Positions 55,079-62,295 of a stretch of DNA of 64,000 nt are shown one piece after another. The notes under the pieces were generated by a model that did no database searches, was not told where the DNA came from, and saw only the letters and a program-made list of their open reading frames with translations. The translations under genes and the position numbers were made by a program. Location of the stretch: NCBI RefSeq assembly GCF_023516505.1, contig NZ_JAMGBB010000001.1:1116001-1180000 (forward strand). The letters run 5' to 3'. The DNA is from Sphingomonas brevis. GTDB lineage: Bacteria; Pseudomonadota; Alphaproteobacteria; Sphingomonadales; Sphingomonadaceae. Each line of letters starts with the position of its first letter. Within the stretch, counting starts at the first letter, position 1.

Positions 55079-57298
55079 TCAGCCGCATTTCGAATGGCCG
55101 CATTCAAGGCACTTGTCGCATCCCTCGACCCGGATCAGGGCAGGCGCGCCGCACCGCGGGCAGGAAGGTTTCGTGATTGCTCCGGCGACCGGCGCATCCG
55201 CCCTGGGGCCGCTGTCATCGATCGCCTGACCGATGTGCCGCTCGATAACCTCACCGATCGCCGCGAGTAGCGACGGGACATAGCGCCCCTTCATCCATGC
55301 CCCGCCCCTCGGGTCGAACACGGCCTTGAGCTCTTCGGGCACAAACGAAACGTCGCCGCCGCGCCGGAAGACCGCCGAGATCATGCGCGTCAGGCCCAAG
55401 GTCCAGGCATAATGCTCCATGTTCTTGGAATTGACGAAAATCTCGAACGGGCGCCGGTCGCCGCCGGCTTCGAGATCGTTGATCGTCACATAAACGGCGT
55501 GCGCGCTTTCGGGCCATTTCAGCTTGTAGGTCGTGCCATGCATCGCGTCGGCCCGTTCAGCGAGTTGCGGCCCGTCACGAATGTCGCCACCGGGGGTTTC
55601 GCTGGCGGACAGCTTCAGCACCGATCCGGTGACGGCGTTGGGCCGGTAGGTCGTCAGCCCCTTGCAGCCCAGATGATAGCCTTCGACATAGATGTCGGCG
55701 AATTCCTCGAACGATATGTCCTCGGGGCAGTTAACGGTCTTGGAAATCGAACTGTCGACCAGTGCCTGGGCCGCGGCCTGCATCGCCAAATGATCGGACG
55801 GTTTCAGTGTTTGGGCGCTCACGAACAAATCGGCAGGAGGTGGAGCATCGCCGCGAACCTGCCGCCAAACATGCATGGCATAGTCTTCGACGGACTCGAA
55901 CCGGGCGCTGCCGTCGGGCTGCAGGATTCGCCTTTCGTAGGAATAGGCAAACACTGGTTCGATTCCCGACGAGACATTACCGGCCAGCAGTGACGTGGTA
56001 CCGGTAGGCGCAATGGAAGTCAGGCAGCCGTTGCGCAATCCATGCTGCGTGATTAGCGCCCGCGTCTCCTCGTCCAGGCACTGGAGATTGGGAGTCTCGA
56101 GCATCAGCTCGTCATAAAGCGGGAAAGGCCCCTTTTCGCCGGCAAGCCGAGCCGATGCGCGATAGGCCTCACGTTTGATAATGGCCAACCATCGCCGGGT
56201 TTGCTCGACCGCATCGCCACTGCCGTAGATCTTGCCACAGAAGAGCAGTGCATCGGCCAGACCGGTTACGCCCAGTCCGATGCGCCGCTTTGCCTTTGCC
56301 TCCATTTCCTGCTGTGGGAGAGGGTAGCGCGAGACGTCGATGACATTATCGAGCATCCGCACAGCGGTGGCGGTGAGCTCGGCCAAATTCGTTTCGTCAA
56401 TCCGGGCTCCTTCCTCGAACGGGCACTCAACCAGCCGGGCAAGGTTAATCGATCCGAGGAGGCAGGCACCGTAAGGCGGAAGCATCTGCTCCCCGCAGGG
56501 ATTGCTGGCGCTGATCGTTTCGCAATGCCGAAGGTTGTTGGCCGCATTGACCCGGTCGATAAAAATCACACCGGGCTCCGCACAATCATACGTCGACTGC
56601 ATCAATCGTTCCCACAGCTCGCGCGCGCGAACGGTCCGGTAGCTCTTGCCCTGGAATTGCAGTGCCCATTCGGAATCGGCACCGAGCGAGGCCATGAAGT
56701 CATCGCTGACCAGCACCGACAGGTTGAAGTTCCTGAGCCGTTGAGGATCTCGCTTGGCGTCGATGAACGCCTCGATGTCGGGATGGTCGATCGACAAGCA
56801 GCCCATCATCGCGCCCCGCCGCTGACCAGCCGAATGGACCGTGCGGCACATTGAGTCCCAACAATCCATGAACGACAGCGGGCCTGAGGCCTCGGCGCCA
56901 ACCCCCTCAACCGCGGCGCCATTCGGCCGGATTGTCGAAAAGTCGATCCCAACGCCGCCACCCTGCTGCATGGTCAGCGCGGCTTCGCGCAAGTGATCGA
57001 AGATGCCGCCCAGGCTGTCGGGCACCGTTCCCATCACGAAGCAATTGAACAAGGTCACCGACCGGCCGGTGCCTGCCCCGGCGATGACTCGACCCGCCGG
57101 GAGAAAGCGAAGATCGAGCATCGATTCTCGGAATCGGCCTCGCCAGTGGTCACGGGCATTCGGAGCTTCGGCTTCGGCTAACGCGGCGGCCACGCGGTCG
57201 GCCGTTGCCGCGAAATCCACATCGGTTTCGCCCTCGGTTGGTACGAAGCGATATTTTGCAGCCCAGATTTCCCCGGCCAGCGCGACGTCAAAGCTCAT
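55079..57298 (-). CDS. nrdJ: Adenosylcobalamin-dependent ribonucleotide reductase, class II
   Basis: 739 residues. Class II enzymes use B12 and need neither oxygen nor an extra activase, so they work with or without air. FNCFVMGTVPDSLGGIFDHLREAALTMQQGGGVGIDFSTIRP carries the first catalytic cysteine, ASNPCGEQMLPPYGACLLGSINLARL carries the second, and PTGTTSLLAGNVSSGIEPVFA the substrate loop. The last 30 residues form a zinc-ribbon tail with CPRCGAPALIRVEGCDKCLECGHSKC. No nrdA/B genes are seen here. The close linkage with moaA and nar suggests DNA synthesis support in anoxia. Confidence 0.95.
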   Translation of the reverse strand: MSFDVALAGEIWAAKYRFVPTEGETDVDFAATADRVAAALAEAEAPNARDHWRGRFRESMLDLRFLPAGRVIAGAGTGRSVTLFNCFVMGTVPDSLGGIFDHLREAALTMQQGGGVGIDFSTIRPNGAAVEGVGAEASGPLSFMDCWDSMCRTVHSAGQRRGAMMGCLSIDHPDIEAFIDAKRDPQRLRNFNLSVLVSDDFMASLGADSEWALQFQGKSYRTVRARELWERLMQSTYDCAEPGVIFIDRVNAANNLRHCETISASNPCGEQMLPPYGACLLGSINLARLVECPFEEGARIDETNLAELTATAVRMLDNVIDVSRYPLPQQEMEAKAKRRIGLGVTGLADALLFCGKIYGSGDAVEQTRRWLAIIKREAYRASARLAGEKGPFPLYDELMLETPNLQCLDEETRALITQHGLRNGCLTSIAPTGTTSLLAGNVSSGIEPVFAYSYERRILQPDGSARFESVEDYAMHVWRQVRGDAPPPADLFVSAQTLKPSDHLAMQAAAQALVDSSISKTVNCPEDISFEEFADIYVEGYHLGCKGLTTYRPNAVTGSVLKLSASETPGGDIRDGPQLAERADAMHGTTYKLKWPESAHAVYVTINDLEAGGDRRPFEIFVNSKNMEHYAWTLGLTRMISAVFRRGGDVSFVPEELKAVFDPRGGAWMKGRYVPSLLAAIGEVIERHIGQAIDDSGPRADAPVAGAITKPSCPRCGAPALIRVEGCDKCLECGHSKCG

Positions 57299-57376
57299 CG
57301 ACCCCTCCCACTTTCGATGGAGAGAAGCTAACTCGTCGCCGGGCGAGCGAATTGATCTAGCGCATCGCGCGCTCCG

Positions 57377-58606
57377 CTAGTCTCGCTCGCCGATACGCGG
57401 GGCGAACAAGATGGGGCCGTAGCAACCGATGAACAGCAGGAAGCTACCGATCCAGCAAAGGCCCGCGACATCTACGCCCATGCGATAGTCGAGCGCGCCA
57501 AGCGACGTTGCGACGCGCAACAGAGCGCCGAGGGTGACCAAAAAGTAGATGACCGTCGTAGCAGGCCCGGCGCGCAATTCTCGACCGGTGTGGCCAAGAG
57601 TGGCACGGGTCATGACTGCAAGGATCATCGTCGCCATTGCGCCTGCCGTCAGCGCATGGATCGCCGCAGACTGCGGCACAGGCGTGCCGAGCTCGACCGC
57701 CGCCAGCAGCGCGAGCCCCACGGGCAACCACGCGTAGGCGACGTGGAGAATAAGCACGAGCGGATCGGCCACCGCCTTCCACCCCTTCCAACGAGCTAGC
57801 CGCATGGCCTGGGCCGTCGCGGCGATGCCCAGTAGCACGCCCGGCAGCCAGCCCGCTGGAGCAGCGATCCAAGCGAGCAGGGCAAGCGCCGTTAGCCCGA
57901 TAACCGCCAGGTCGAACCGGCCCGGCTGACCTGGCAGACCTTGAATGACGCCGCGCTTGGCGAGCCAGTTGCGGGTGAAAGACGGCACGATCCTGCCGCC
58001 GATCAGCGAGATCATCAGCGTGACCAGCGCCACCGCCACCTTCCACGGCAATGCCGGATCGATGGCGAAGCCGGCTGCCGCCAGATGATCGAGCGCATTG
58101 GCCACGCCGAACAGCAGCACCAGCCCGACGATCGGGACGTTGCGATTGTTGGCTTCTATCACTTCACGTGCGGCGACGAGCACCAGCAGCAGGTAAAAGC
58201 CGACATCGAGGATCGCTGCGGCAACGGGCCCGAGCTCCGCCGAAAACAGCATGGCAAAGCGGCCCGCCATCCACAGGCCGAACAGGCCAGCGAGAGGCGC
58301 GCCCGCGATGGGCAGTCGGCCCGTCCAGTTGGGAATGGCAGTCAGCAGGAAACCGGCAACTATCGCGCCGACGAAACCGAACAGCATTTCGTGCCTGTGC
58401 CATGCGACGGCGTCGAATGCGGAAGTCAAGGTAATTTGCCCGGCGAGCACTGCCAGCCAGATAACCAGAGCGATAACAGCCCAGATCGCCCCGCCCAGGA
58501 AAAACGGCCTGAAGCCGCCTCTGAGGATTGGCGGGGATGCAGCCATGCGCTTGCGCCTGAGCGCCAGCATCTGTTCGCCTCGAGTTTGTATTGGCGCTTT
58601 CGTCAT
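57377..58606 (-). CDS. nnrS: NnrS-family heme-copper membrane protein
   Basis: 409 residues with about 12 hydrophobic segments. ILRGGFRPFFLGGAIWAVIA, AWHRHEMLFGFVGAIVAGFLLTAIPNWTGR and HALTAGAMATMILAVMTRATLGHTGR are NnrS signatures with conserved histidines that may bind heme and copper. NnrS proteins protect against nitric-oxide stress in several denitrifiers. It lies downstream of an Fnr-type box and reads away from the b-type cytochrome gene. Confidence 0.88.
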   Translation of the reverse strand: MTKAPIQTRGEQMLALRRKRMAASPPILRGGFRPFFLGGAIWAVIALVIWLAVLAGQITLTSAFDAVAWHRHEMLFGFVGAIVAGFLLTAIPNWTGRLPIAGAPLAGLFGLWMAGRFAMLFSAELGPVAAAILDVGFYLLLVLVAAREVIEANNRNVPIVGLVLLFGVANALDHLAAAGFAIDPALPWKVAVALVTLMISLIGGRIVPSFTRNWLAKRGVIQGLPGQPGRFDLAVIGLTALALLAWIAAPAGWLPGVLLGIAATAQAMRLARWKGWKAVADPLVLILHVAYAWLPVGLALLAAVELGTPVPQSAAIHALTAGAMATMILAVMTRATLGHTGRELRAGPATTVIYFLVTLGALLRVATSLGALDYRMGVDVAGLCWIGSFLLFIGCYGPILFAPRIGERD

Positions 58607-58639
58607 TGGTTAAGTTTTGCACAGTTACTCGAAAATCAA

Positions 58640-58653
58640 TTGACTCAGATCAT
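58640..58653. promoter_or_regulatory. Fnr-type box between nnrS and the cytochrome gene
   Basis: TTGAC-TCAG-ATCAT, eight of ten consensus bases. It is 34 bases before the nnrS start and 48 bases before the divergent cytochrome gene, so it may serve both. Confidence 0.6.
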
Positions 58654-58700
58654 AGCCGCCAAAGCCAAGTGCATTTAACACTAATACATTCGGAGGACGT

Positions 58701-59420
58701 ATGAGCAGCCCGGCTTCACAGATTGGAGAGCGACTAAGGGTTTGGGACCTTCCACTTAGGCTTTTCCATTGGATTCTGGTCATCGCCATCGCAATCGCAT
58801 TCCTATCCTCTGAGGAAGACAGCGGCCTGAATGATTGGCATGTACTTTCTGGATGGGTGGCGGCTACGCTTCTCATTTTCAGGCTAGTCTGGGGGTTCGT
58901 CGGCGGTGAGCACAGCCGGTTTGCCAATTTCCTCAACTTCAGCGGGATTAGGCATCATCTCAGAGGGTTTGTGCAGGGAAAAGTCGAACCCACAGTCGGT
59001 CATAATCCGCTAGGCGCCATCGCAGTCATCCTTTTGCTCCTGCTGGTGGCTGTAACCATCTGGAGCGGGGCATTTCTCGGCGAGGCGGGCGAGGATCTGC
59101 ACGAGGTCGTGGCTTGGACACTTCTCGCGCTGGTCGCCGTTCACGTGCTGGCCGTGGTGTTCACCTCTCTACTCTCACGAGAAAATCTGGTGAGAGCAAT
59201 GATTGATGGCACCAAACCTAAGCAGCGGCACCCGCTTGCAATGGACGCCAGGCGGCCTGGACCGATGGCATTTCTCCTCGGAGCAGCGGCCGTGACTGGG
59301 GCGCTTTACGCCATTCACATTTATGACCCTGACGCATTCACGCTTAGAACTGCCGAGTCCTTCGAGCATCGCTCTGGCGGCCAGATGACGGCGTCTGAAA
59401 TAACCAAGGCGGAGGACTGA
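58701..59420 (+). CDS. Cytochrome b561/Ni-hydrogenase b-type family protein
   Basis: 239 residues with four to five transmembrane helices. Heme-binding histidines are likely in LRLFHWILVIAIAIAF (helix 1), NDWHVLSGWVAATLLIF (helix 2), and DLHEVVAWTLLALVAVHVLAVVF (helix 4). HNPLGAIAVILLLLLV is the family GHNPLG segment. The C-terminal domain after helix 5 is polar and ends EITKAED. Members pass quinol electrons to diverse partners; no c-type cytochrome partner is adjacent. The Fnr-type box suggests anaerobic expression. Confidence 0.82.
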   Translation: MSSPASQIGERLRVWDLPLRLFHWILVIAIAIAFLSSEEDSGLNDWHVLSGWVAATLLIFRLVWGFVGGEHSRFANFLNFSGIRHHLRGFVQGKVEPTVGHNPLGAIAVILLLLLVAVTIWSGAFLGEAGEDLHEVVAWTLLALVAVHVLAVVFTSLLSRENLVRAMIDGTKPKQRHPLAMDARRPGPMAFLLGAAAVTGALYAIHIYDPDAFTLRTAESFEHRSGGQMTASEITKAED

Positions 59421-59456
59421 TCCCCTAGTTTCGTTGCGCGCTCGGCAATCATCCTA

Positions 59457-59696
59457 ATGGGCTTGGCAAGCATTCTTGCGTTCCCAGCCGATAGCCAAGT
59501 CAGCGATCATTCGAGCTACCATAATGCCTCGGTGGTCGAATCCATGATCGGCACGCCAAAATCCATCGCCGCTGAGCACCGTGAATTGCATGAGACGCTT
59601 GCGCGAGCGTCTGGCGAAGGCCGCAGGCTTGGGCTAGCCGCTCGGCAGTTGGAAAGAGCGTTGGCGCCGGTCTTTCCACCCATTGCCTGGCCCTAA
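59457..59696 (+). pseudogene. Fragment of a hemerythrin-like (HHE) protein
   Basis: Frame of 79 codons in which IAAEHRELHETLARASGEGRR then LGLAARQLERALAPVF matches the first helices of HHE cation-binding hemerythrin-like proteins, including the first His ligands. The frame then runs into FPPIAWP, coming from a degenerate repeat, exactly where a second iron-binding helix would be expected. So only the N-terminal third of the gene remains. It may be a remnant from insertion or rearrangement near the right boundary of the candidate island. Confidence 0.45.
59667..59691 (-). repeat. Partial palindromic repeat near the right island boundary
   Basis: GCCGGTCTTTCCACCCATTGCCTGG resembles the loop and one arm of the 24-31 kb repeat family. 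No copy was noticed in the left core region of the window. Confidence 0.4.
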
Positions 59697-59890
59697 AACC
59701 GAACGAACAGCCGCCTTCGATCATCGAAACCGTCGTGCGGTAACGATCGGGAAGGCCGCATTGCGGCCATTACTTGACTATCAGCACCGAAACTTCCCAA
59801 TGAGATGAGTGCCCATCATATTCATGTTGGGTGCGCCATTTTGCTTTTTTGTGCCGCGTGCGACCGTTCCTTTTTGGGAAGGTGTCCGAA
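59697..59890. other. Intergenic region before formate dehydrogenase
   Basis: Contains a short GC-rich stretch (GGCCGCATTGCGGCC, a palindrome at about 59756-59770), the candidate attR core, and a T-rich segment (ATTTTGCTTTTTTG). No gene is seen in it. Confidence 0.5.
59825..59840 (+). other. Candidate attR core
   Basis: TGTTGGGTGCGCCATT: 15 of 16 bases equal the tRNA-Arg terminus at 21897-21912, and 18 of 22 in a longer alignment. The following T-rich run resembles a tRNA terminator that has been separated from its gene. Confidence 0.45.
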
Positions 59891-61108
59891 ATGGCCAAGA
59901 TCCTCTGCGTCCTTTACGACGACCCGATTGACGGAATGCCGCAAACCTATGCGCGCGACGACATTCCCGTGCTCGACCGCTACCCTGATGGGCAAATGTT
60001 GCCGACGCCCAACGGCATCGATTTCAGGCCCGGCGAATTGCTTGGCTGTGTATCGGGCGAGTTGGGCCTCCGTTCCTACCTCGAAGGAAATGGCCATAGC
60101 TTAGTCGTCACGGAGGATAAGGACGGTCCCGACAGCGAATTCGAGCGAGAGCTGGTCGACGCCGACGTTGTCATTTCCCAGCCTTTCTGGCCCGCCTATT
60201 TGACAGCCGAGCGCATCGCCAAGGCGAAGAATTTGAAGCTGGCCCTCACCGCGGGGATCGGCTCCGACCATGTTGACCTGCAGGCAGCCATCGACCGCGG
60301 GATCACCGTTGCCGAAGTCACCTACTGCAACTCGATCAGCGTCGCCGAACATGTCGTGATGATGATCCTGTCTCTGGCGCGCAATTATCTGCAATCGTGG
60401 GACCTGGTGAAGGCAGGCGGCTGGAACATCGCGGACTGTGCCGCAAGATCCTATGACATTGAGGGCATGCACATCGGCACTGTCGCAGCCGGCCGAATCG
60501 GCAGCGCCGTCCTGCGGCGATTGAAGCCGTTCGACGTCCACTTACATTACACGGACCGGCATCGGCTTCCGTTGGAAGTAGAACGGGAATTGGGCGTGAC
60601 CTGGCATGAGTCACCGGCCGACATGGTTCCGCATTGCGACGTGGTGACGATCAATTGCCCGCTGCATCCGGAAACCGAGAATCTGTTCGATGCGGCGATG
60701 ATCGCGCGGATGAAGCGCGGCGCCTTCCTGGTGAACACCGCTCGCGGCAAGATCGCAAATCGCGACGCCGTCGCCGAGGCGCTCGAAAGCGGGCAGCTGG
60801 CCGGCTATGCCGGGGACGTCTGGTTCCCACAGCCAGCACCGCGCAACCATCCGTGGCGCAACATGCCCAACCACGGAATGACGCCGCATATTTCAGGAAC
60901 GACGCTGTCGGCCCAGGCGCGCTATGCCGCAGGGACGCGCGAAATCCTCGAATGTTTCCTGGAAGGGCGGCCCATTCGCGACGAATATCTGATCGTCCAG
61001 GGCGGCCATCTCGCTGGAACTGGCGCGCATAGCTATAGTCCGGGCAACGCTACGGCCGGGTCGGAAGAAGCCGCAAAATTTAAAGCCAAGGTCCCAGCCG
61101 AGGGCTAG
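59891..61108 (+). CDS. NAD-dependent formate dehydrogenase
   Basis: 405-residue D-2-hydroxyacid dehydrogenase-type enzyme oxidising formate to CO2. It shows the extended N-terminus of true FDHs (KILCVLYDDPIDGMPQTYARD), GIGSDHVDL, the NAD loop GTVAAGRIGSAVLRRLKPF, the catalytic arginine in NTARGKIANRDAV, Gln in WFPQPAPRNHPW and the catalytic His in MTPHISGTT. The start at 59891 follows GGAAGGTG; a longer frame to 59831 runs into the candidate attR. It shares CTAG with the convergent E2 gene. Confidence 0.93.
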   Translation: MAKILCVLYDDPIDGMPQTYARDDIPVLDRYPDGQMLPTPNGIDFRPGELLGCVSGELGLRSYLEGNGHSLVVTEDKDGPDSEFERELVDADVVISQPFWPAYLTAERIAKAKNLKLALTAGIGSDHVDLQAAIDRGITVAEVTYCNSISVAEHVVMMILSLARNYLQSWDLVKAGGWNIADCAARSYDIEGMHIGTVAAGRIGSAVLRRLKPFDVHLHYTDRHRLPLEVERELGVTWHESPADMVPHCDVVTINCPLHPETENLFDAAMIARMKRGAFLVNTARGKIANRDAVAEALESGQLAGYAGDVWFPQPAPRNHPWRNMPNHGMTPHISGTTLSAQARYAAGTREILECFLEGRPIRDEYLIVQGGHLAGTGAHSYSPGNATAGSEEAAKFKAKVPAEG

Positions 61109-62295
61109 GCCGCCGGCCAGTTTTCAAGGACCTCGACGAACCGGGTCAGCCAGGCGTTGGTCTGATGGCCGTCAACCACGCGATGATCGATGGTCAGCGT
61201 GACATAGGCCATCGGCCGGACCAGGATCGCATCCTGCCCATTCACCTCGCGCACGACGACGCGTTTTTCCAGTTTGCCGACCCCGAGGATTGCCGCCTGG
61301 CCGGCGTGGAGAATGATCGGCGAGGCGAGCAGGCTGCCCGACACGCCATGGTTGGAAATGGTGAAGCTGCCGCCCGACACATCGGCCGCGGCAAGGTCGC
61401 CCGAACGCGCCCGGGCAGTGAGATCGTCAAGCTTGCGGCCTATTTCCTCCAGGCTGAGCGCCCCGGCGTCCTTGACCACCGGCACCACCAGGCCCTTTTC
61501 GCCGAGCGCCGTACCAATTCCGACGTTGATCCTCGGAGCGACCGCGATCCGATCTTCCTCCCAACGCCCATTGATCGCCGGCGCGACCGCCATCGCTTCA
61601 GCCGATGCCTTGATTAGGTAGGCGGTATAGCTGAGCCTGACGCCCTTGGCTGCCATGGCGGCCTTGTGCGCCGCGATGGCGGAGAAATCGGCTTCGAACA
61701 GGGCTGTGACGTGCGGTGCCTCACTGACCGCGCGGACCATATTCTCGGCAATCTTCAGGCGCATCCGGTCGTGCGGAATGTCCCGCGCGCTGAACTGGCT
61801 CGACGGGCCGCTTGCCGGCTTGCCGCTGCTGATCGTCGCCGAAGCGACCGCGCGATCGACATCGTCGCGGGTGATGCGGCCGTTACGGCCCGTGCCGTCG
61901 ATCCGCGATGGATCGATATTATGCTGTAGCAGCGCTCGGCGGACCGAGGGGGACAGCCGGGTCTCACCGTTCCCCGGCGAAGGCCGGGGTCCAGGAGCGC
62001 CGACTGGCGCTGCTGACGCAGCGCCCTGGGCCCCGGCCTTCGCCGGGGAACTCGCGGCTTCTCCTGCCGGATCGATCTTGGCAAGTAGCGCGCCGGGCTC
62101 GGCCTCATCGTCGGTGTCGAGCAAAATCTCCGTCAGCACGCCGGCAGCAGGCGACGGCACCTCCTGAGTGACCTTGTCGGTTTCAAGCTCGACCAGCGGC
62201 TCATTCTCGAACACCAGGTCGCCGACCCTGCGAAGCCAGGCGCGGACGACCGCCTTCGTGCCTTCCTGCTCGTCGGGAACGCGAACGTCGATCAT
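61105..62295 (-). CDS. 2-oxoacid dehydrogenase E2 (dihydrolipoyl acyltransferase)
   Basis: 396 residues. An N-terminal lipoyl domain carries the lipoate lysine in ELETDKVTQEVPSP. A linker rich in Ala and Pro follows, then a peripheral-subunit-binding domain (LSPSVRRALLQHNIDPSRIDGTGRNGRITRDDV) and the acyltransferase core with the catalytic HRVVDG near the end. With the fused E1 gene it probably forms a branched-chain 2-oxoacid dehydrogenase; E2 sequence alone does not settle the substrate. The linker between residues of about 82 and 109 is encoded by a palindromic repeat, giving SSPAKAGAQ and PGPRPSPGNGE. Confidence 0.9.
   Translation of the reverse strand: MIDVRVPDEQEGTKAVVRAWLRRVGDLVFENEPLVELETDKVTQEVPSPAAGVLTEILLDTDDEAEPGALLAKIDPAGEAASSPAKAGAQGAASAAPVGAPGPRPSPGNGETRLSPSVRRALLQHNIDPSRIDGTGRNGRITRDDVDRAVASATISSGKPASGPSSQFSARDIPHDRMRLKIAENMVRAVSEAPHVTALFEADFSAIAAHKAAMAAKGVRLSYTAYLIKASAEAMAVAPAINGRWEEDRIAVAPRINVGIGTALGEKGLVVPVVKDAGALSLEEIGRKLDDLTARARSGDLAAADVSGGSFTISNHGVSGSLLASPIILHAGQAAILGVGKLEKRVVVREVNGQDAILVRPMAYVTLTIDHRVVDGHQTNAWLTRFVEVLENWPAA
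61969..62051. repeat. Inverted repeat inserted in-frame in the E2 linker
   Basis: Two 21-base arms (61969-61989 and 62031-62051) are perfect reverse complements; each arm is itself nearly palindromic (CCCCGGCGAAGGCCGGGG). Inner bases continue the pairing (CCAGGAGCGCC, GCGCCCTGG). This is the intergenic repeat of sphingomonads that encodes SPAKAGAQ, here inside a gene. Confidence 0.8.

Noticed and set aside
57352-57366. Further Fnr-type box before nrdJ (TTGATCTAGCGCAT)
   Set aside because: Only the left half-site fits; the right half CGCAT does not match ATCAA, so I do not count it.
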